50,772 bases of DNA, from positions 1 through 50,772 of the forward strand of contig JAUNBK010000007.1 in assembly GCA_030527105.1 (NCBI GenBank), given 5' to 3'. This document shows positions 27,822 through 38,038 of the stretch, in pieces. The position numbers were made by a program, and so were the translations under genes. A model generated the notes under the pieces. It was not told the origin of the DNA, ran no database searches, and saw only the letters and a program-made list of their open reading frames with translations. Source of the DNA: Planctomycetia bacterium (GTDB lineage: Bacteria > Planctomycetota > Planctomycetia > Pirellulales > Thermoguttaceae). Every line of letters starts with the position of its first letter. Within the stretch, counting starts at the first letter, position 1.

Positions 27822-28547
27822 ATGGAAAGTATCACCGTTCGTTGCTTTGCGTGCAAGGTCGGGATGAAAATCAAATCCGAATATGCAGGCAAATTGCGCA
27901 AGTGCCCGAAATGTGGCGAGATTTTCATCGTGCCGCAGTCGGATGGGAATGCGATTGTGCCGCCTCCTCAGGTCTTGGAGAAACTCCGGCAGGCAGAGCA
28001 AGCTAGCGCGCAGTCGGAGGTACAGACCAGCTCCACAGCCGGCACCCAAGCGAATCAGCCGCAAGCCAACATTTCGCCTCTGGACGACGAGCGAATCACG
28101 CCAGTCGATCACCCAAAAAGGTTGAATCCAAAGTATCGATACATGATTTTGGACACGCGCAGCGTTATTGCGTGTTGGCAGCTCGATAAAGGGTGGCAGG
28201 TTTGGGACGGCGCGAGGTTGGTTCCCGCGAAGCGCAACCAAAATTTGCTTCCGAAGCAGGGGGAGTTTTATCTCGTGGAGCTTCAACTTGAGGCGGCAGG
28301 CGACGAAATGAAGCTCACGAAGATACGTATTTTTCGCTTGGCGAGGCAGTACTCGGTGTCGAAACTTGCGGGGGATGATTTTGCCGTTTTGTCCACGATC
28401 GTGGCGGCGTCTGGGCTTCTTCGTCCTCAGAAATCCGCGCTCCTTGCGGGTTTGAAACAGCATTTTATGCGCGAAGTGTGGGCGGAAGCGAAGAATATCT
28501 ATGACTACTTGCTCAACGACGATTCTCATAGCACAGAAGTGGAATAA
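27822..28547 (+). CDS. Zinc-ribbon protein of unknown function
   Basis: 241 residues, with GGGGAGG at the right distance before the ATG at 27822. The N terminus has the zinc ribbon CFACK...KCPKCGE (four Cys near residues 8, 11, 27 and 30), of the kind found in many planctomycete proteins. A Pro/Gln-rich linker follows, then a domain of about 150 residues (residues 85-241, from PVDHPKRLNPKYRYMILDT) with no signal or membrane segment. The C-terminal domain is not recognised. The two plus-strand genes here likely form a small operon. Confidence 0.75.
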   Translation: MESITVRCFACKVGMKIKSEYAGKLRKCPKCGEIFIVPQSDGNAIVPPPQVLEKLRQAEQASAQSEVQTSSTAGTQANQPQANISPLDDERITPVDHPKRLNPKYRYMILDTRSVIACWQLDKGWQVWDGARLVPAKRNQNLLPKQGEFYLVELQLEAAGDEMKLTKIRIFRLARQYSVSKLAGDDFAVLSTIVAASGLLRPQKSALLAGLKQHFMREVWAEAKNIYDYLLNDDSHSTEVE

Positions 28548-28600
28548 ATCCAACTTACGGCTCTGAGACGACTATGGTTTCACGACGACTGTTATTTCAC

Positions 28601-28636
28601 AAAAAAACCGCCTCTGAATCCCTTCAGCGGCGGTTT
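28601..28636 (-). terminator. Terminator between convergent genes (secretin side)
   Basis: AAACCGCC (28605-28612) pairs with GGCGGTTT (28629-28636), and inside CTGAA pairs with TTCAG across one mismatch over a TCCC loop. The seven A upstream become seven T on the minus strand, so it is a good intrinsic terminator for the secretin gene. It may also work, more weakly, for the plus-strand gene. Confidence 0.85.
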
Positions 28637-28665
28637 CCCGATTAAGAACAACTATGCGTTACGGC

Positions 28666-31600
28666 TTAGGGGGCAACACCCAGTCGTTCCTCCTCTTCTT
28701 CCTGAATGATGATTCGAGGCGTGACCATCATCATCAGGCTTGATGTATCGCGTCCAATACCGGTGTTCTGGAAGAGGCGGTTGATGAACGGAATTTTATT
28801 CAAAATCGGAACGCCCTTTTCATTGCGTCCTTCGCTCAGGCGCTTGATACCGCCGAGCAAGATCGTTCCGCCATCCGGCACGCTGACCGTCGTGGTCACA
28901 GTCACGTAGGAGTAGCTCGGAAGCTGAACGGTGGTGCCCGTTCGAGACCCGCTCTCTTGCTGGTTGGTGACGACAGCGTTTCCGTCTTCGTCCTCACCAT
29001 CTGTGGTGGTATCGGAACTTGTGGAGGTGGTGCCCGTGAAGGTAAACTCCGTCACATCGCCAATCTGGCTGAAGAACGGCACAACCGTGAGGCGCACATA
29101 GCGTCTGTCGGAGGAGGCGACAGCCTGAACCGTCATGAAGGATCCTTCCGAGAGCACGACAATGACTGGCTGGAGCGCCGCCGCAAAGTCGCCCACGACC
29201 GGAATCACGGAGACGACGAACGGCGTGTCCGTCACGTCTTGCACCAGCGCTTGCTGTCCGTTGAAGAGCGTTACTTTGGGCGCTTGCAAGATGTTGGACC
29301 GCTCGGTACTCTGCGCAGCTTGCATGAACAAGTATGCTTCAACATCGGACAGAATCGCGAAGCCCATGGAGGCACCTGCGTTTGCCGAGGCGTCGAACGC
29401 ACCGTACGCTGGAAGTGCCAAGGCGGCGCTCCCTTGTCGGAACGCAATGTCCAACGGGGAAGGTGCGAAATCGCCCGTGCCTGCCACGTCGTTACGACCA
29501 ACGATCGCCGAGGAGGTCACCTCGCCCGTGCTCGTGAACGCGCTTGCCGAGTTCGTTTTGACGTTCATGTTGAAGTCGACGCCGATTCGTTCGTAGAAGC
29601 TGTCGCTCAGCGAAATGAAGCGCACTTCAATCGTGATTTGCAAGTCTTGGAGGCGTCGAAGCTGTTCGAGCAAGCCTGCGATTTGTTCGTGGACTTCCTG
29701 CGTCTGGCTCACGACGAGACTCATATTCACGGGGAACGCTTTAATCGTACCGGTACCGTTGGTGTCTTCCCACGAATCGGGAGCGACGGTTCCCTGGATA
29801 AGCTCGATAAGTTTGTTGAAGTCTTCCTCGGAGGCACCACCGGATCCGACGGAGGAACCAGGAGAGCCGAAGCCCGCCGCGCCGCCACCAACGACACCCG
29901 CGCCAGCGCCAGAGCCACCAATGGGCACCTGCACCTGCCCCAAAGCCGCCGGGTTCATGCGCACATCCGTACCCACCGCACGCGACGCCGTGACGACCTC
30001 GGGAGCCATCATCTGCTGTGCCCACGGTGTCATGTTGGTGTTCGCGGCAGAAATCGCACTGCGGAGCGCGCCTTCAAGCCCCATGCTCTTGGAGGGTTGG
30101 AAGTTGGGAATCGGAATCACCAAATCCGCAACGGGATACGTCACTGTGTGTACGTTGGTGTCTTTTCGACTCTTGCTCGTGATCATCAGGACTTCGTTAC
30201 GAATAACATAGTCCAACTGGAGCGGTTCCAAAATGAGTCGGAGCGCGCTTTTGAGGCTGACCTCGTCCGTCAAACTGAGCGTGACGGGTGCGGAGGGAGT
30301 TACTCCCATTTCCGCGAGTCCATCGGGCGCAAGGTGGATACTGATCCCGGTCATATTTCCGAGGGTCTCCATTGCCGCCTGAAGGGGCATATCCTTGAAG
30401 CTCGCTTGAACCGGGGTGTTCAATTTCCCGAAAATCTCAAGCTCTTTTTCGTTATAATTCGTCTTGTTTTCGCGCCAGCGCTTGCGTCGCTCGGTGATGT
30501 CCGCCCACTCTGTGCTGTACTCGATTTCGCTGTGAGGAATGATGAGTCCCTCATCAATACTGATGAAGTGATCGGCAATGCCACGCTCTTTTTCGCTTGC
30601 GATGCGCTTATTTTGATACTCGCGATTCCACATTTTCCCTTGGAAGTCCATCATCACGGCGACAGGCTCTTCGGGGTAAAGCTCCAACGCTTTTTTGCCC
30701 ACCATCTCGGCTTCGGCATAGCGATGCTCACGAAGCAGTTGGTTGAACTCCTCACTCATCTCTTGGAGGCGCTTGCCCTTGTCGTAGATGCGTTCGCGAT
30801 CATCGACTGCGGCTTGGAATTGCTTCGCGTTGCGATCTTTGAGGTCGATCTCCGTTCGATTGTCGGAAATGTAGTTTTCCAACTCGCCGATTTTGCCGTC
30901 GACTTGGCGGAGCAACAATCGTTTGTGTTCGTCAGAGAGCGCGGAATCTTCCGTCTTTTGGCGGAAATCCTTGAGCAACTTGAGCGCTTCCGTGGGGTTC
31001 TCGCTCGTCATTCTCTGCGTTTTGCTCGTGAGGTTTTGGAACTCGGTAGCCATCTGTCCCAAGAGAGCATTCTGAGGTTGAACAGTTCCGGGCGCGCCAG
31101 CCATCGGGGCGGGTGCTGCCGCAGAAATCGCTGCGGGCGAGGACGCCGCCAGTGCCGAGTGCAAGTCCGTGAGACGCTGCGCGTTGTCGGGCGTTAGCTC
31201 GATTCGATACTGCTCTGCCTGAGCGGCAATCTGTCGCGCTTGGTCGTAATTTCCCTGTTGAAACGCAATGAGCGCCTGTTGGAGAAGAGTTTGACCCACA
31301 CTCGCAACGGGTTGGGACGGAAGCTGCGTGCCTGCGCCGGGTGCCTGGTTCGCAACGAGAATATTCTGCGTCGCGTCGGTTGCGGAGTTGTATCCTGCGT
31401 GCTGAGCGGCACCACCTGCGGAAGCGGGCGCAACTGCCGTCGCCTGGAGGATTTCGCCACCAGCATTGGGCGCACTCGTCGGCTGCGTCGCAGGAACGCT
31501 CGGCATCGGCGGCACGCTTGGCGCGGCGGGAATCGTCGACGGAGCCGGGGCACGACTCGCGATTCGCACGTTCTTCGCGTTCTCGACTCGCGTGAGAATG

Positions 31601-32436
31601 TCTGCCGGCTTCAACTCAAACTGCGTGTACTCCACATTGAGTTTTTGTGCGAAGGTCGCCAACTCGGCAGCTCTGTCCAATTGCCCCCAGCCCAAGAGGG
31701 TTTGCGCCTGCTCGAGGTAGGAACGCGCCATGAGATTGAGGACTTCTGGCGTCTCACCCTTTTCTTGCCGCATTTTTGCCGCCTGAAGGAAGTTCTGAAT
31801 GTGACGCAGAACGTTTTCGTGTGTGTCATCATTTGGATTGTAGGGTAATCCCATCGCACCCGCTTCGTTGGCAATCCGCTGAGCGTCGTTGATCTTGCCC
31901 AAGGAGAGACTCAAGCGAGCGTTAATGATGAGTTGGTTGCGTTTTCCCACCAGCTGCATGTTGACTCGATTTTGCGGCATCTGCGTGTTCGCGGCAGTGG
32001 CACCAATGGCAGGGGCGGTTGGCGCAGCCGTGAGATCAGGCGCGGCGGAGTTTCCAGCTGCGGCACCTGCCTTCTGGGCGTCCGCAATGAGTTTCTCGGG
32101 CGAATCTTCTGTGGGGCCAAACGTAGCCGCCAGATTTTGCGCCTCGCGCGCCCACATGAGCGCTTGTTCCACATTGCCCTCCTCAAGCGCTTTGCGCCCC
32201 AACTGGAGATGCTTCTGCGCCGTAGCTTTGGGGTCAATGCCGCCGGGACGCGTCGTATACGCGCTAGGTACCCCGGACGGAGTCTGCAGTTGAGCGGCGG
32301 CTGGCGGGGTACTCCCTCCCGAATGGGGATACTGCTGACCCAACGCATTCGGAGTAAGAAAACCCAATGTCACAGCTGCAACCGCCACAATCGTCTGTGC
32401 GTTGAATCTGTTCATCTCTTTTCTTTTTCTTATCAT
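28666..32436 (-). CDS. Secretin (type II/III secretion family outer-membrane channel)
   Basis: 1256 residues, about twice the usual GspD size. The start has a signal peptide (MNRFNAQTIVAVAAVTLGFLTPNALGQ); the ATG at 32436 or the one at 32415 are both possible. Residues 1-650 are long helical, Ala/Gln/Pro-rich and TPR-like, with a coiled-coil-like part near 450-600. An STN/secretin N-type domain (MPLQAAMETLGNMTGISIHL) lies near 672-755. The secretin core is at about 919-1235: ITIEVRFISLSDSF, QAPKVTLFNGQQALVQD and the hallmark VPDGGTILLGGIKRL, ending near PFINRLFQNTG. No ATPase, pseudopilin or other secretion gene is near. It probably forms an outer-membrane pore; its partners are unknown. Confidence 0.88.
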   Translation of the reverse strand: MIRKRKEMNRFNAQTIVAVAAVTLGFLTPNALGQQYPHSGGSTPPAAAQLQTPSGVPSAYTTRPGGIDPKATAQKHLQLGRKALEEGNVEQALMWAREAQNLAATFGPTEDSPEKLIADAQKAGAAAGNSAAPDLTAAPTAPAIGATAANTQMPQNRVNMQLVGKRNQLIINARLSLSLGKINDAQRIANEAGAMGLPYNPNDDTHENVLRHIQNFLQAAKMRQEKGETPEVLNLMARSYLEQAQTLLGWGQLDRAAELATFAQKLNVEYTQFELKPADILTRVENAKNVRIASRAPAPSTIPAAPSVPPMPSVPATQPTSAPNAGGEILQATAVAPASAGGAAQHAGYNSATDATQNILVANQAPGAGTQLPSQPVASVGQTLLQQALIAFQQGNYDQARQIAAQAEQYRIELTPDNAQRLTDLHSALAASSPAAISAAAPAPMAGAPGTVQPQNALLGQMATEFQNLTSKTQRMTSENPTEALKLLKDFRQKTEDSALSDEHKRLLLRQVDGKIGELENYISDNRTEIDLKDRNAKQFQAAVDDRERIYDKGKRLQEMSEEFNQLLREHRYAEAEMVGKKALELYPEEPVAVMMDFQGKMWNREYQNKRIASEKERGIADHFISIDEGLIIPHSEIEYSTEWADITERRKRWRENKTNYNEKELEIFGKLNTPVQASFKDMPLQAAMETLGNMTGISIHLAPDGLAEMGVTPSAPVTLSLTDEVSLKSALRLILEPLQLDYVIRNEVLMITSKSRKDTNVHTVTYPVADLVIPIPNFQPSKSMGLEGALRSAISAANTNMTPWAQQMMAPEVVTASRAVGTDVRMNPAALGQVQVPIGGSGAGAGVVGGGAAGFGSPGSSVGSGGASEEDFNKLIELIQGTVAPDSWEDTNGTGTIKAFPVNMSLVVSQTQEVHEQIAGLLEQLRRLQDLQITIEVRFISLSDSFYERIGVDFNMNVKTNSASAFTSTGEVTSSAIVGRNDVAGTGDFAPSPLDIAFRQGSAALALPAYGAFDASANAGASMGFAILSDVEAYLFMQAAQSTERSNILQAPKVTLFNGQQALVQDVTDTPFVVSVIPVVGDFAAALQPVIVVLSEGSFMTVQAVASSDRRYVRLTVVPFFSQIGDVTEFTFTGTTSTSSDTTTDGEDEDGNAVVTNQQESGSRTGTTVQLPSYSYVTVTTTVSVPDGGTILLGGIKRLSEGRNEKGVPILNKIPFINRLFQNTGIGRDTSSLMMMVTPRIIIQEEEEERLGVAP

Positions 32437-32819
32437 GTTTCCTAAGCCTTAATTTTAGAAATGAAACCAAACTTTCCGATGGAACTCAATTGACACCACG
32501 AAAACTAAATTCCGATCCTCCGATCGATTTCATGAATCTATACCAAATGACTATTGGAATAAATACAAACTCCTTGAGATTCCGTCAAGATGGATTTGAC
32601 GAGTTTTTCGATTTTTTCAGAAATATTGGCAAATTTTAAGACTTTTTCGCGGCGGAAGGGGGGATTCTCCGACATAAAAACGCCGTTCAAACCCCTTGCG
32701 CACGCAAATGGTACCTCTGCCCCAGAAATCGTGCCCATCATTTCACGCAAAGCACCATATATACCGGCATTATATACTGGCATTCTGCGTGAAAATAAAA
32801 ATACGCACTTCGCTCGAGT
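32437..32819. other. Intergenic region upstream of the secretin gene
   Basis: No supported gene or repeat is seen. The minus-strand promoter of the secretin must lie here, but no convincing -35/-10 pair was found. It also separates the secretin from the 3' end of the restriction gene. Confidence 0.4.
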
Positions 32820-34478
32820 TTATCCGACCAATTCCCGATACCGTTTCATCAACTCCGCGACGATTTGCGGCTCCGTCATTTTCAGGCTGAAACCGTACGC
32901 CTGCATTACCGCCCGATCATTTGCCTGGTGAGCCTTACGAAGTTCCGGCGGCATCGTCGCCTCATCGTACAAATCCGCCAACGAACAGTCGGGAAACAAC
33001 GTCCGTGCGTCCAAAATTCCCTGTGCCGTCTGTTCGATTTTCCCCTTCCGCTCGTCCGAAACCTCCGACCAGGGGAAGTTGTTGTAAACAATATCTTTCG
33101 AGTAGCGGTAGTCGCTTTTTAATCTTCCGCACACCGCACGCATCCACGCCATGTGAACGTTGGACGTTAAAATGCCAAAGTGGTATAAAGTGGCATTGGG
33201 GATAATCTGCACCGAATCGTTTACTATAATTTCAGGAGAAACAAATCCCATTGGTACATAGCGTCGGCGCTCCGAGGAGACGCGAGGAACAATGATATAG
33301 TCGGTCTCGGGTTGGCGAATTTCCTGAAACAACGTTGGTGTTTCTGCTGTTTTGCGTGTTGCTTCTTTTGAACTTGCCAAGCGAAAATTTTTAACACTAT
33401 CAATTCGCTGCATAATTTGTTTACTCGCTCGCAAATCCATAGGGCTTGCTTCAATGAGCCACAAACAATAACGGAGCTTATTATTTATGTACTCTTCTGA
33501 CCCATAGATTTGGCGAATAAATTTTTTCGTTTGCCGCTCTTTCCTGATAAATACGTCTTTTTCTTCTTTCGTCAAAAACAAAAAACCACCGTCAACAGGT
33601 TTGTTCCCATAAACCATCGCAGGAACATCACAAATTGTTTTACTTCTGCTTTCGATAAAGACGTTTTCGGCCTCCACCAAATAGGGGTTAATGTTGGAAA
33701 CTTCTTTTGCGTTTCCCTCTTCGTCGAATAGCCGTTTTTTGTTCCCGGCGTCATTACAGGAAAATCCGATGATTACGCAGTGGACATGCGCTTTGGAGGT
33801 GCTTTCACTATCCCAGCGAAATGTACGGTGTGCGAAATTTATGTGAATGCCGAAACGTTCAAAAAGCGGTTTCCAGACGCTGGCGACCTGTTCCCCCTGC
33901 GTGATGGAATTTGTGGAAACGAAGGCACAGCGTGTTTGTGTTCCCACAAACATCTGCGCGGCTTTGAAATACCAGCCGGAAACGTAGTCGATTTTCCCGG
34001 CGGTCTTGTACGGCTTCCCTTTTTCGTCGACGTAAATGGAAAGAATGTCGTCTTTTTGCTCTTTGCTTTGTAGGGAATATCCTACAAACGGCGGATTTCC
34101 CATGATGTAAGAAAGTTTTTCTTTTGGGACGATGGTTTCCCAATCCATTCGCAGAGCGTTGCCTTCGATGATGTGGGAGTAGGATTTCAGGGGGAGGAAA
34201 TCGATCGAACGCTGCACGATATCTTCCGTTTCCTGAATCATCTGAAGTTCCGCAATCCACAGTGCGGTACGCGCCACCGACACGGCAAAATCGTTGATCT
34301 CGATTCCGTAAAACTGGCTGATGGAAACCTGAATGGGCGAAAAATCCTCACCAAGAAACATTTGACCGCGAAACATCTCACGCAAAATGTCATTCTCCAG
34401 CCGCCGCAGGGAAAGAAACGTCTCTGTCAGGAAGTTGCCAGAACCACAGGCCGGGTCGAAAAACGTGAGTGCCCCCAA
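32820..34478 (-). pseudogene. MmeI-like enzyme, C-terminal half (methyltransferase and target recognition)
   Basis: 552 residues counted from a TTG inside the frame. It opens on methyltransferase motif I (FFDPACGSGNFL), then has motif IV (NPPF in YIMGNPPFVGYSLQ), so it is an amino-methyltransferase of the N6-adenine/N4-cytosine group. The second half is the target-recognition and C-terminal part (VPRVSSERRRYVPMGF, DIVYNNFPWSEVSDERKGKIE). No ribosome binding site or natural start exists at 34478. The sequence before motif I (KKLREFHKRLG) is clearly the continuation of the frame of the upstream half. Alone it would lack the nuclease domain. Confidence 0.8.
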
Positions 34479-35596
34479 TCGTTTATGAAATTCACGTAAC
34501 TTTTTTCCCGTGTCCGGGTTGTGGAAATGGCAAAAATCTCTTTTAACTCGGTGCGTAAATCCTCTAAAAACAACGGATCGATCACTTTATGAATATTTTC
34601 AATCGACGTGTAATGCATTCCGCCGCCGCGCCGCGTTTCGGGATTCAACGTACTCTCAAAGACCGCGCCGAAAATCGTGGGACTGATCCTCGACCAGTCA
34701 AAATCTTTGGAACATTCCCGAATCAGCAGTTCTGTCACCTCCGGTGTGAGACGGGGAATTTCGATATTTCGCTCGGCAAAAAGCCCGCCGTTGACGTATG
34801 GAAACGCCAGCAAATCTTCCTCCAGATACGGATCCCGATCTTCGGGCAACGTGTCCAGTGTCTCAAAAAGATCCATCAGCGCACGACGAATATCCGCATC
34901 CCTGCGTTTATTCAAATAGGCGTGCACACAATTATGTTTCCCCAAAATCCCCGCGTCCTCGGCATAAAAGCAAAAGACCAGCCGAACGCAGAGAATATTC
35001 AAACTCCGCAAAGATTCCGCCGAATCCGGGTTTTTATACTGCGACCGCAGCGCGTCGTAAAGGCGCCCGACCAGTTCGCCCGCGTCGATGGAAAGCTGCG
35101 TCTCGCGGTACGTCTCCGTCTGCGTTTCATCGACCAGGAAATTCAGAACGTGCGCCTCAGACTCCAAATTTTCGAGCAGCACGACGACCGGCGGAGAGTC
35201 TGGTCTCTCCATGTCGTGGACGTGAAATTCCCGGAAATTGCAAACGATAATCCATTTGCTCCGTTGTGAATATGGCAAACGATTATTGTAGCGTTCCGCC
35301 TGTTGGAAGGGCGTGAGGCGCGATCCGTCCGACTGGAGGATCGGTTTCGTGAGATCGACGTCGGAGTTTTTCTGCTCAATGAGAACGTGCGTGGAGGGAA
35401 TCTCCGCATCGATGAAACTCACGTTTTTCAGCTTCACGCGTTTTTCGAACAGGATGAAAGCGAAAGGGGTTGGGACGTCGAAAACGTCGCGGAGCAGCGC
35501 CAGCCAAAATGACTGCGTGTCGCTTTTCTCGTCGCCGCGCCCCGTCCAGTGGGAGACAAACTTGCGTGCCGCAAGGCGTTGGCGGGATTCTTTCAT
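34427..35596 (-). pseudogene. MmeI-like enzyme, N-terminal half (nuclease and spacer)
   Basis: 389 codons with GAGGAA before the ATG. The first 120 residues hold a likely PD-(D/E)xK nuclease (IDAEIPSTHVLIEQKNSD, with D...E-Q-K). The helical spacer follows up to FGAVFESTLNPETRRGGGMHYTS, the junction normally found just before the methyltransferase. Around 34501-34506 the minus strand has six A. Reading one more A (or one more G in the adjoining GGG) would fuse this half to the methyltransferase half in frame, giving a protein of about 925 residues, the usual size of MmeI-like single-chain restriction-modification enzymes. After the shift the frame drifts through 25 residues of noise. A one-base deletion, a sequencing error or slippage could all explain it. 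Confidence 0.8.
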
Positions 35597-35673
35597 GAGT
35601 GTTCCTCGTGTTGGAGCGAAAAGGTTTTTTTGTGTGGTGAAATGCAGCTTATAATTTGAGTTTACACAAAAAA

Positions 35674-35738
35674 GTGTGGAGCCGTGGTGGATGGCACCGA
35701 TTGCGGACGGAACCGGGACTCCATTTTCAACCGCTCTA
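35674..35738 (-). repeat. Dispersed repeat type A, diverged copy 7
   Basis: On the minus strand the order GTTGAAA, CCGGTTCCGTCCGC and CACCACGGCTC is that of the type A element, but with several substitutions and missing ends. It lies between the restriction gene and the HEAT-repeat gene. Confidence 0.45.
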
Positions 35739-35761
35739 AAACGCCTGAGATGGAGAATGCG

Positions 35762-37009
35762 TCAGCGTATCTTGATTGATTGGTCGGAAGAGTGCTGCCG
35801 CTGGTGCCACTCTCGCCAACGTGCTTTGTCGTAGCCGAAATTTTGCCCCGTGAGCTTTTTGAGTGCCGCGAGTGCCTCGGGATTGCTCTTGGCTTGCGAG
35901 ATAATTTTCACAGAAGAACCCATCGAAAGCCCCCCGACGCTGGAGGATCCAGAACTTCCCATGCCGGCAGAGGTTTGCCCCGGATTGCCCCCCGTCTTGA
36001 TTTGGGCTTTGTGAATCGTCTCGAGCGCATCAATGAGAGCAGGTACCGCCGAGGCGTCGCCCAACTCGCCCAGCGCGTATGCCGCAAGGTTGATGTGGGA
36101 GTTCAAACCCTTCTTGGGACTGAGGCGCGAGATGTAGTATTCCGTGACAAATTTGCTCTTGTGGTTTTTGATAATGTCGAGGCACGTCAGACGGAGATCC
36201 TCGGACGGATCCTCAATAGAGAGTTGAAGGAGTGGGGAAATTGCCTCGGGAGTCCCGACGCGCCCCAACGCGAGGATCAACTCTCGACGCGCAGCGACTC
36301 TCTTCTCCTTTTCGAGTGCGGCAAGAAGCCCCGGAACGGCAATCGGGGAGCGAACGCCTCTGAGTTGGTCGCGCGCCTCCTGGTCTCTGCTGGTGCCGAT
36401 GTCGGCAGTCCAACGAGCGATGTTTCGTGTCATTTTAACGACTTCCGACCTTTGCGCCGCTTGCGATTCCAACGCGCGCTTCTCCTGAATCGAAATGACG
36501 CGCCCCTTGTATCGCACCCTCCCTTGCGCGGCAAGCTCTTCGTCAGGAGTTCGCCACACACCGTCGATCATGCGACGATAGCCCAACTCGCGCCGCGCCT
36601 CCTCATGGTCTGGGTCCAACTCGATAATTCTCTCGCAATGAATTTTTTGCCGCGCTTTTTCACCATTTTTGTCGCACCACTCGGCAAGTCTCCAGTTGCC
36701 CGCCACGGTGTCCGGGGTGATTTGGAGGAGCTTTTCGTACTCTTTGACTTCGGCAGCAGACCTTTCGATGGAGGAGACGAATTCGGACGGGATCGAAAAC
36801 TCCACGCCGTCGGAATTCCGAAATGGATAAAAGTCTGCGTCCTTCTCGAGAGGGCGAAGCAAGTAGCCCGAGATGGACTGCCCGTTGGCAAGGAGCAGCG
36901 TGTCGTCCGCCCACAACGCGCAGGGGGCGAGGAGCAGGGCGCCAGCCAGAATGCCGCACATCACGAAGCCGCTCGAAACGAAATGGGAAAAAGCGCGCAA
37001 GTTGAGCAT
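35762..37009 (-). CDS. HEAT-repeat protein with signal peptide
   Basis: 415 residues. The signal peptide (hydrophobic GFVMCGILAGALLLAPCALWADD) indicates export. Residues 35-200 are a mixed domain with DTLLLANGQSISGYLLRP near the start and TPR-like WRLAEWCDKNGEKARQKIHCERIIELDPDHEEAR. From about 215 there are HEAT-like helix pairs (VPGLLAALEKEKRVAARRELILALGRVGTPEAISPLLQLS, INLAAYALGELGDASAVPALIDAL). A glycine/serine-rich insert follows, and the tail LTGQNFGYDKARWREWH is one I have seen in planctomycete HEAT proteins. Function unknown, presumably a scaffold in the periplasm. It is five bases downstream of ispD and co-transcribed with it. Confidence 0.82.
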   Translation of the reverse strand: MLNLRAFSHFVSSGFVMCGILAGALLLAPCALWADDTLLLANGQSISGYLLRPLEKDADFYPFRNSDGVEFSIPSEFVSSIERSAAEVKEYEKLLQITPDTVAGNWRLAEWCDKNGEKARQKIHCERIIELDPDHEEARRELGYRRMIDGVWRTPDEELAAQGRVRYKGRVISIQEKRALESQAAQRSEVVKMTRNIARWTADIGTSRDQEARDQLRGVRSPIAVPGLLAALEKEKRVAARRELILALGRVGTPEAISPLLQLSIEDPSEDLRLTCLDIIKNHKSKFVTEYYISRLSPKKGLNSHINLAAYALGELGDASAVPALIDALETIHKAQIKTGGNPGQTSAGMGSSGSSSVGGLSMGSSVKIISQAKSNPEALAALKKLTGQNFGYDKARWREWHQRQHSSDQSIKIR

Positions 37010-37014
37010 GAGGA

Positions 37015-37839
37015 TTAGCTTTCGTCCGAAAAAGGGTGAAAGGAGGTTTTTTTAGGCTCTGGGAGCGCGTCCAAAACCGCACGGGCAAGCTCGAGGTCGG
37101 CTTTCGTCGTGATTTTGATGTTGCATGGCGACCCCTCAACGACGAAAACGCTTTTGCCCGCTTTTTCGAACAGCATCGCGTCGTCGGTCGTTTGGGCGGA
37201 CTCGTCGCGATTCCGATGGGCATAAACGTCGATGAACCAATCCTTCCGAAAGACCTGCGGCGTTTGCGCGTACCAAATTCCGCCACGCTCCATGGAGGCG
37301 AGGATGATGCCGTCCTCTGTCGCGCACTCTTCGTCCGGATCGGAGAACAACATGTCTAATCCGCCCCCCCTCTTCTTTTTGTTACGCACGGAAGAATCCG
37401 AAGGTTGGACTTTTTTCAAGGAATCCGCAATCGGCACGGCAAGGATCGCGGCGCCTCGATTTTCGGCGGCGAGAAAAACTTTGTCCACCAGGGCTTGCGT
37501 GAGACAAGGTCGCGCGGCGTCGTGGACGCACACGAAATCGCACTCCTCCTTGATGAGCGGAATCGCGTTTTCGATGGAGTCCGCACGCTCTTTCCCACCC
37601 TCGGCAAGAGTGATATCAAGGACGGCAATTTCCGCGCGGAATTTTTCAAGGACGTCCTCTTTATCTTCGGGAGAAATGACTAAAATGACCTGCGCGACGT
37701 CCTTGCGATTGAGGAAAAGTCGGGCAGAATGGAGCCAAACCGCACGATTCTTGAGAAAAAAGAAGGGTTTTTTATAATTGAAGTCGCGAAACCGACTGCT
37801 TTTACCAGCCGCTGGGAGAATCACACAATATTTTGCCAT
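37015..37839 (-). CDS. ispD: 2-C-methyl-D-erythritol 4-phosphate cytidylyltransferase
   Basis: 274 residues. The CTP-binding loop is LPAAGKSSRF, the substrate-site motif VHDAARPC is at about 105-112, and QTPQVF, TDDA and SPCNIKITTKADLELA follow. It catalyses the third step of the MEP isoprenoid pathway. The protein is about 40 residues longer than E. coli IspD, mainly from an insert at about 147-180 (SSVRNKKKRGGG, then an acidic FSDPDEECATED) between the two halves of the fold. An ordinary KispD-type start with weak SD is used. It is the first gene of the unit with the HEAT-repeat gene. Confidence 0.93.
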   Translation of the reverse strand: MAKYCVILPAAGKSSRFRDFNYKKPFFFLKNRAVWLHSARLFLNRKDVAQVILVISPEDKEDVLEKFRAEIAVLDITLAEGGKERADSIENAIPLIKEECDFVCVHDAARPCLTQALVDKVFLAAENRGAAILAVPIADSLKKVQPSDSSVRNKKKRGGGLDMLFSDPDEECATEDGIILASMERGGIWYAQTPQVFRKDWFIDVYAHRNRDESAQTTDDAMLFEKAGKSVFVVEGSPCNIKITTKADLELARAVLDALPEPKKTSFHPFSDES

Positions 37840-38038
37840 GCCATTTTGCTCCTATAAACGAAAAATCTTTCCTAAAATTATGCGAAAAATTCGATGGTGG
37901 GTACTTTTCTTTTTTCGACAAATTGGTTAAACTTACACAGAGAATTTTTTGTTTGGCTCTCATTCGTTATATTTATCGAGGTTTGCGCATTTTCTATAAT
38001 CAGGTGGGCTTGCGCACTTCGGAAGAAAAGAGGTTAAA

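Noticed and set aside
28957..31197. A 746-codon open frame opposite the secretin gene
   Set aside because: Composition and lack of motifs mark it as a shadow of the secretin.
34490..34520. Programmed -1 frameshift to join the two halves of the restriction enzyme
   Set aside because: The A6 run does not form a canonical X XXY YYZ heptamer in the zero frame and no downstream stem was recognised, so a one-base loss or a sequencing error is the simpler reading.
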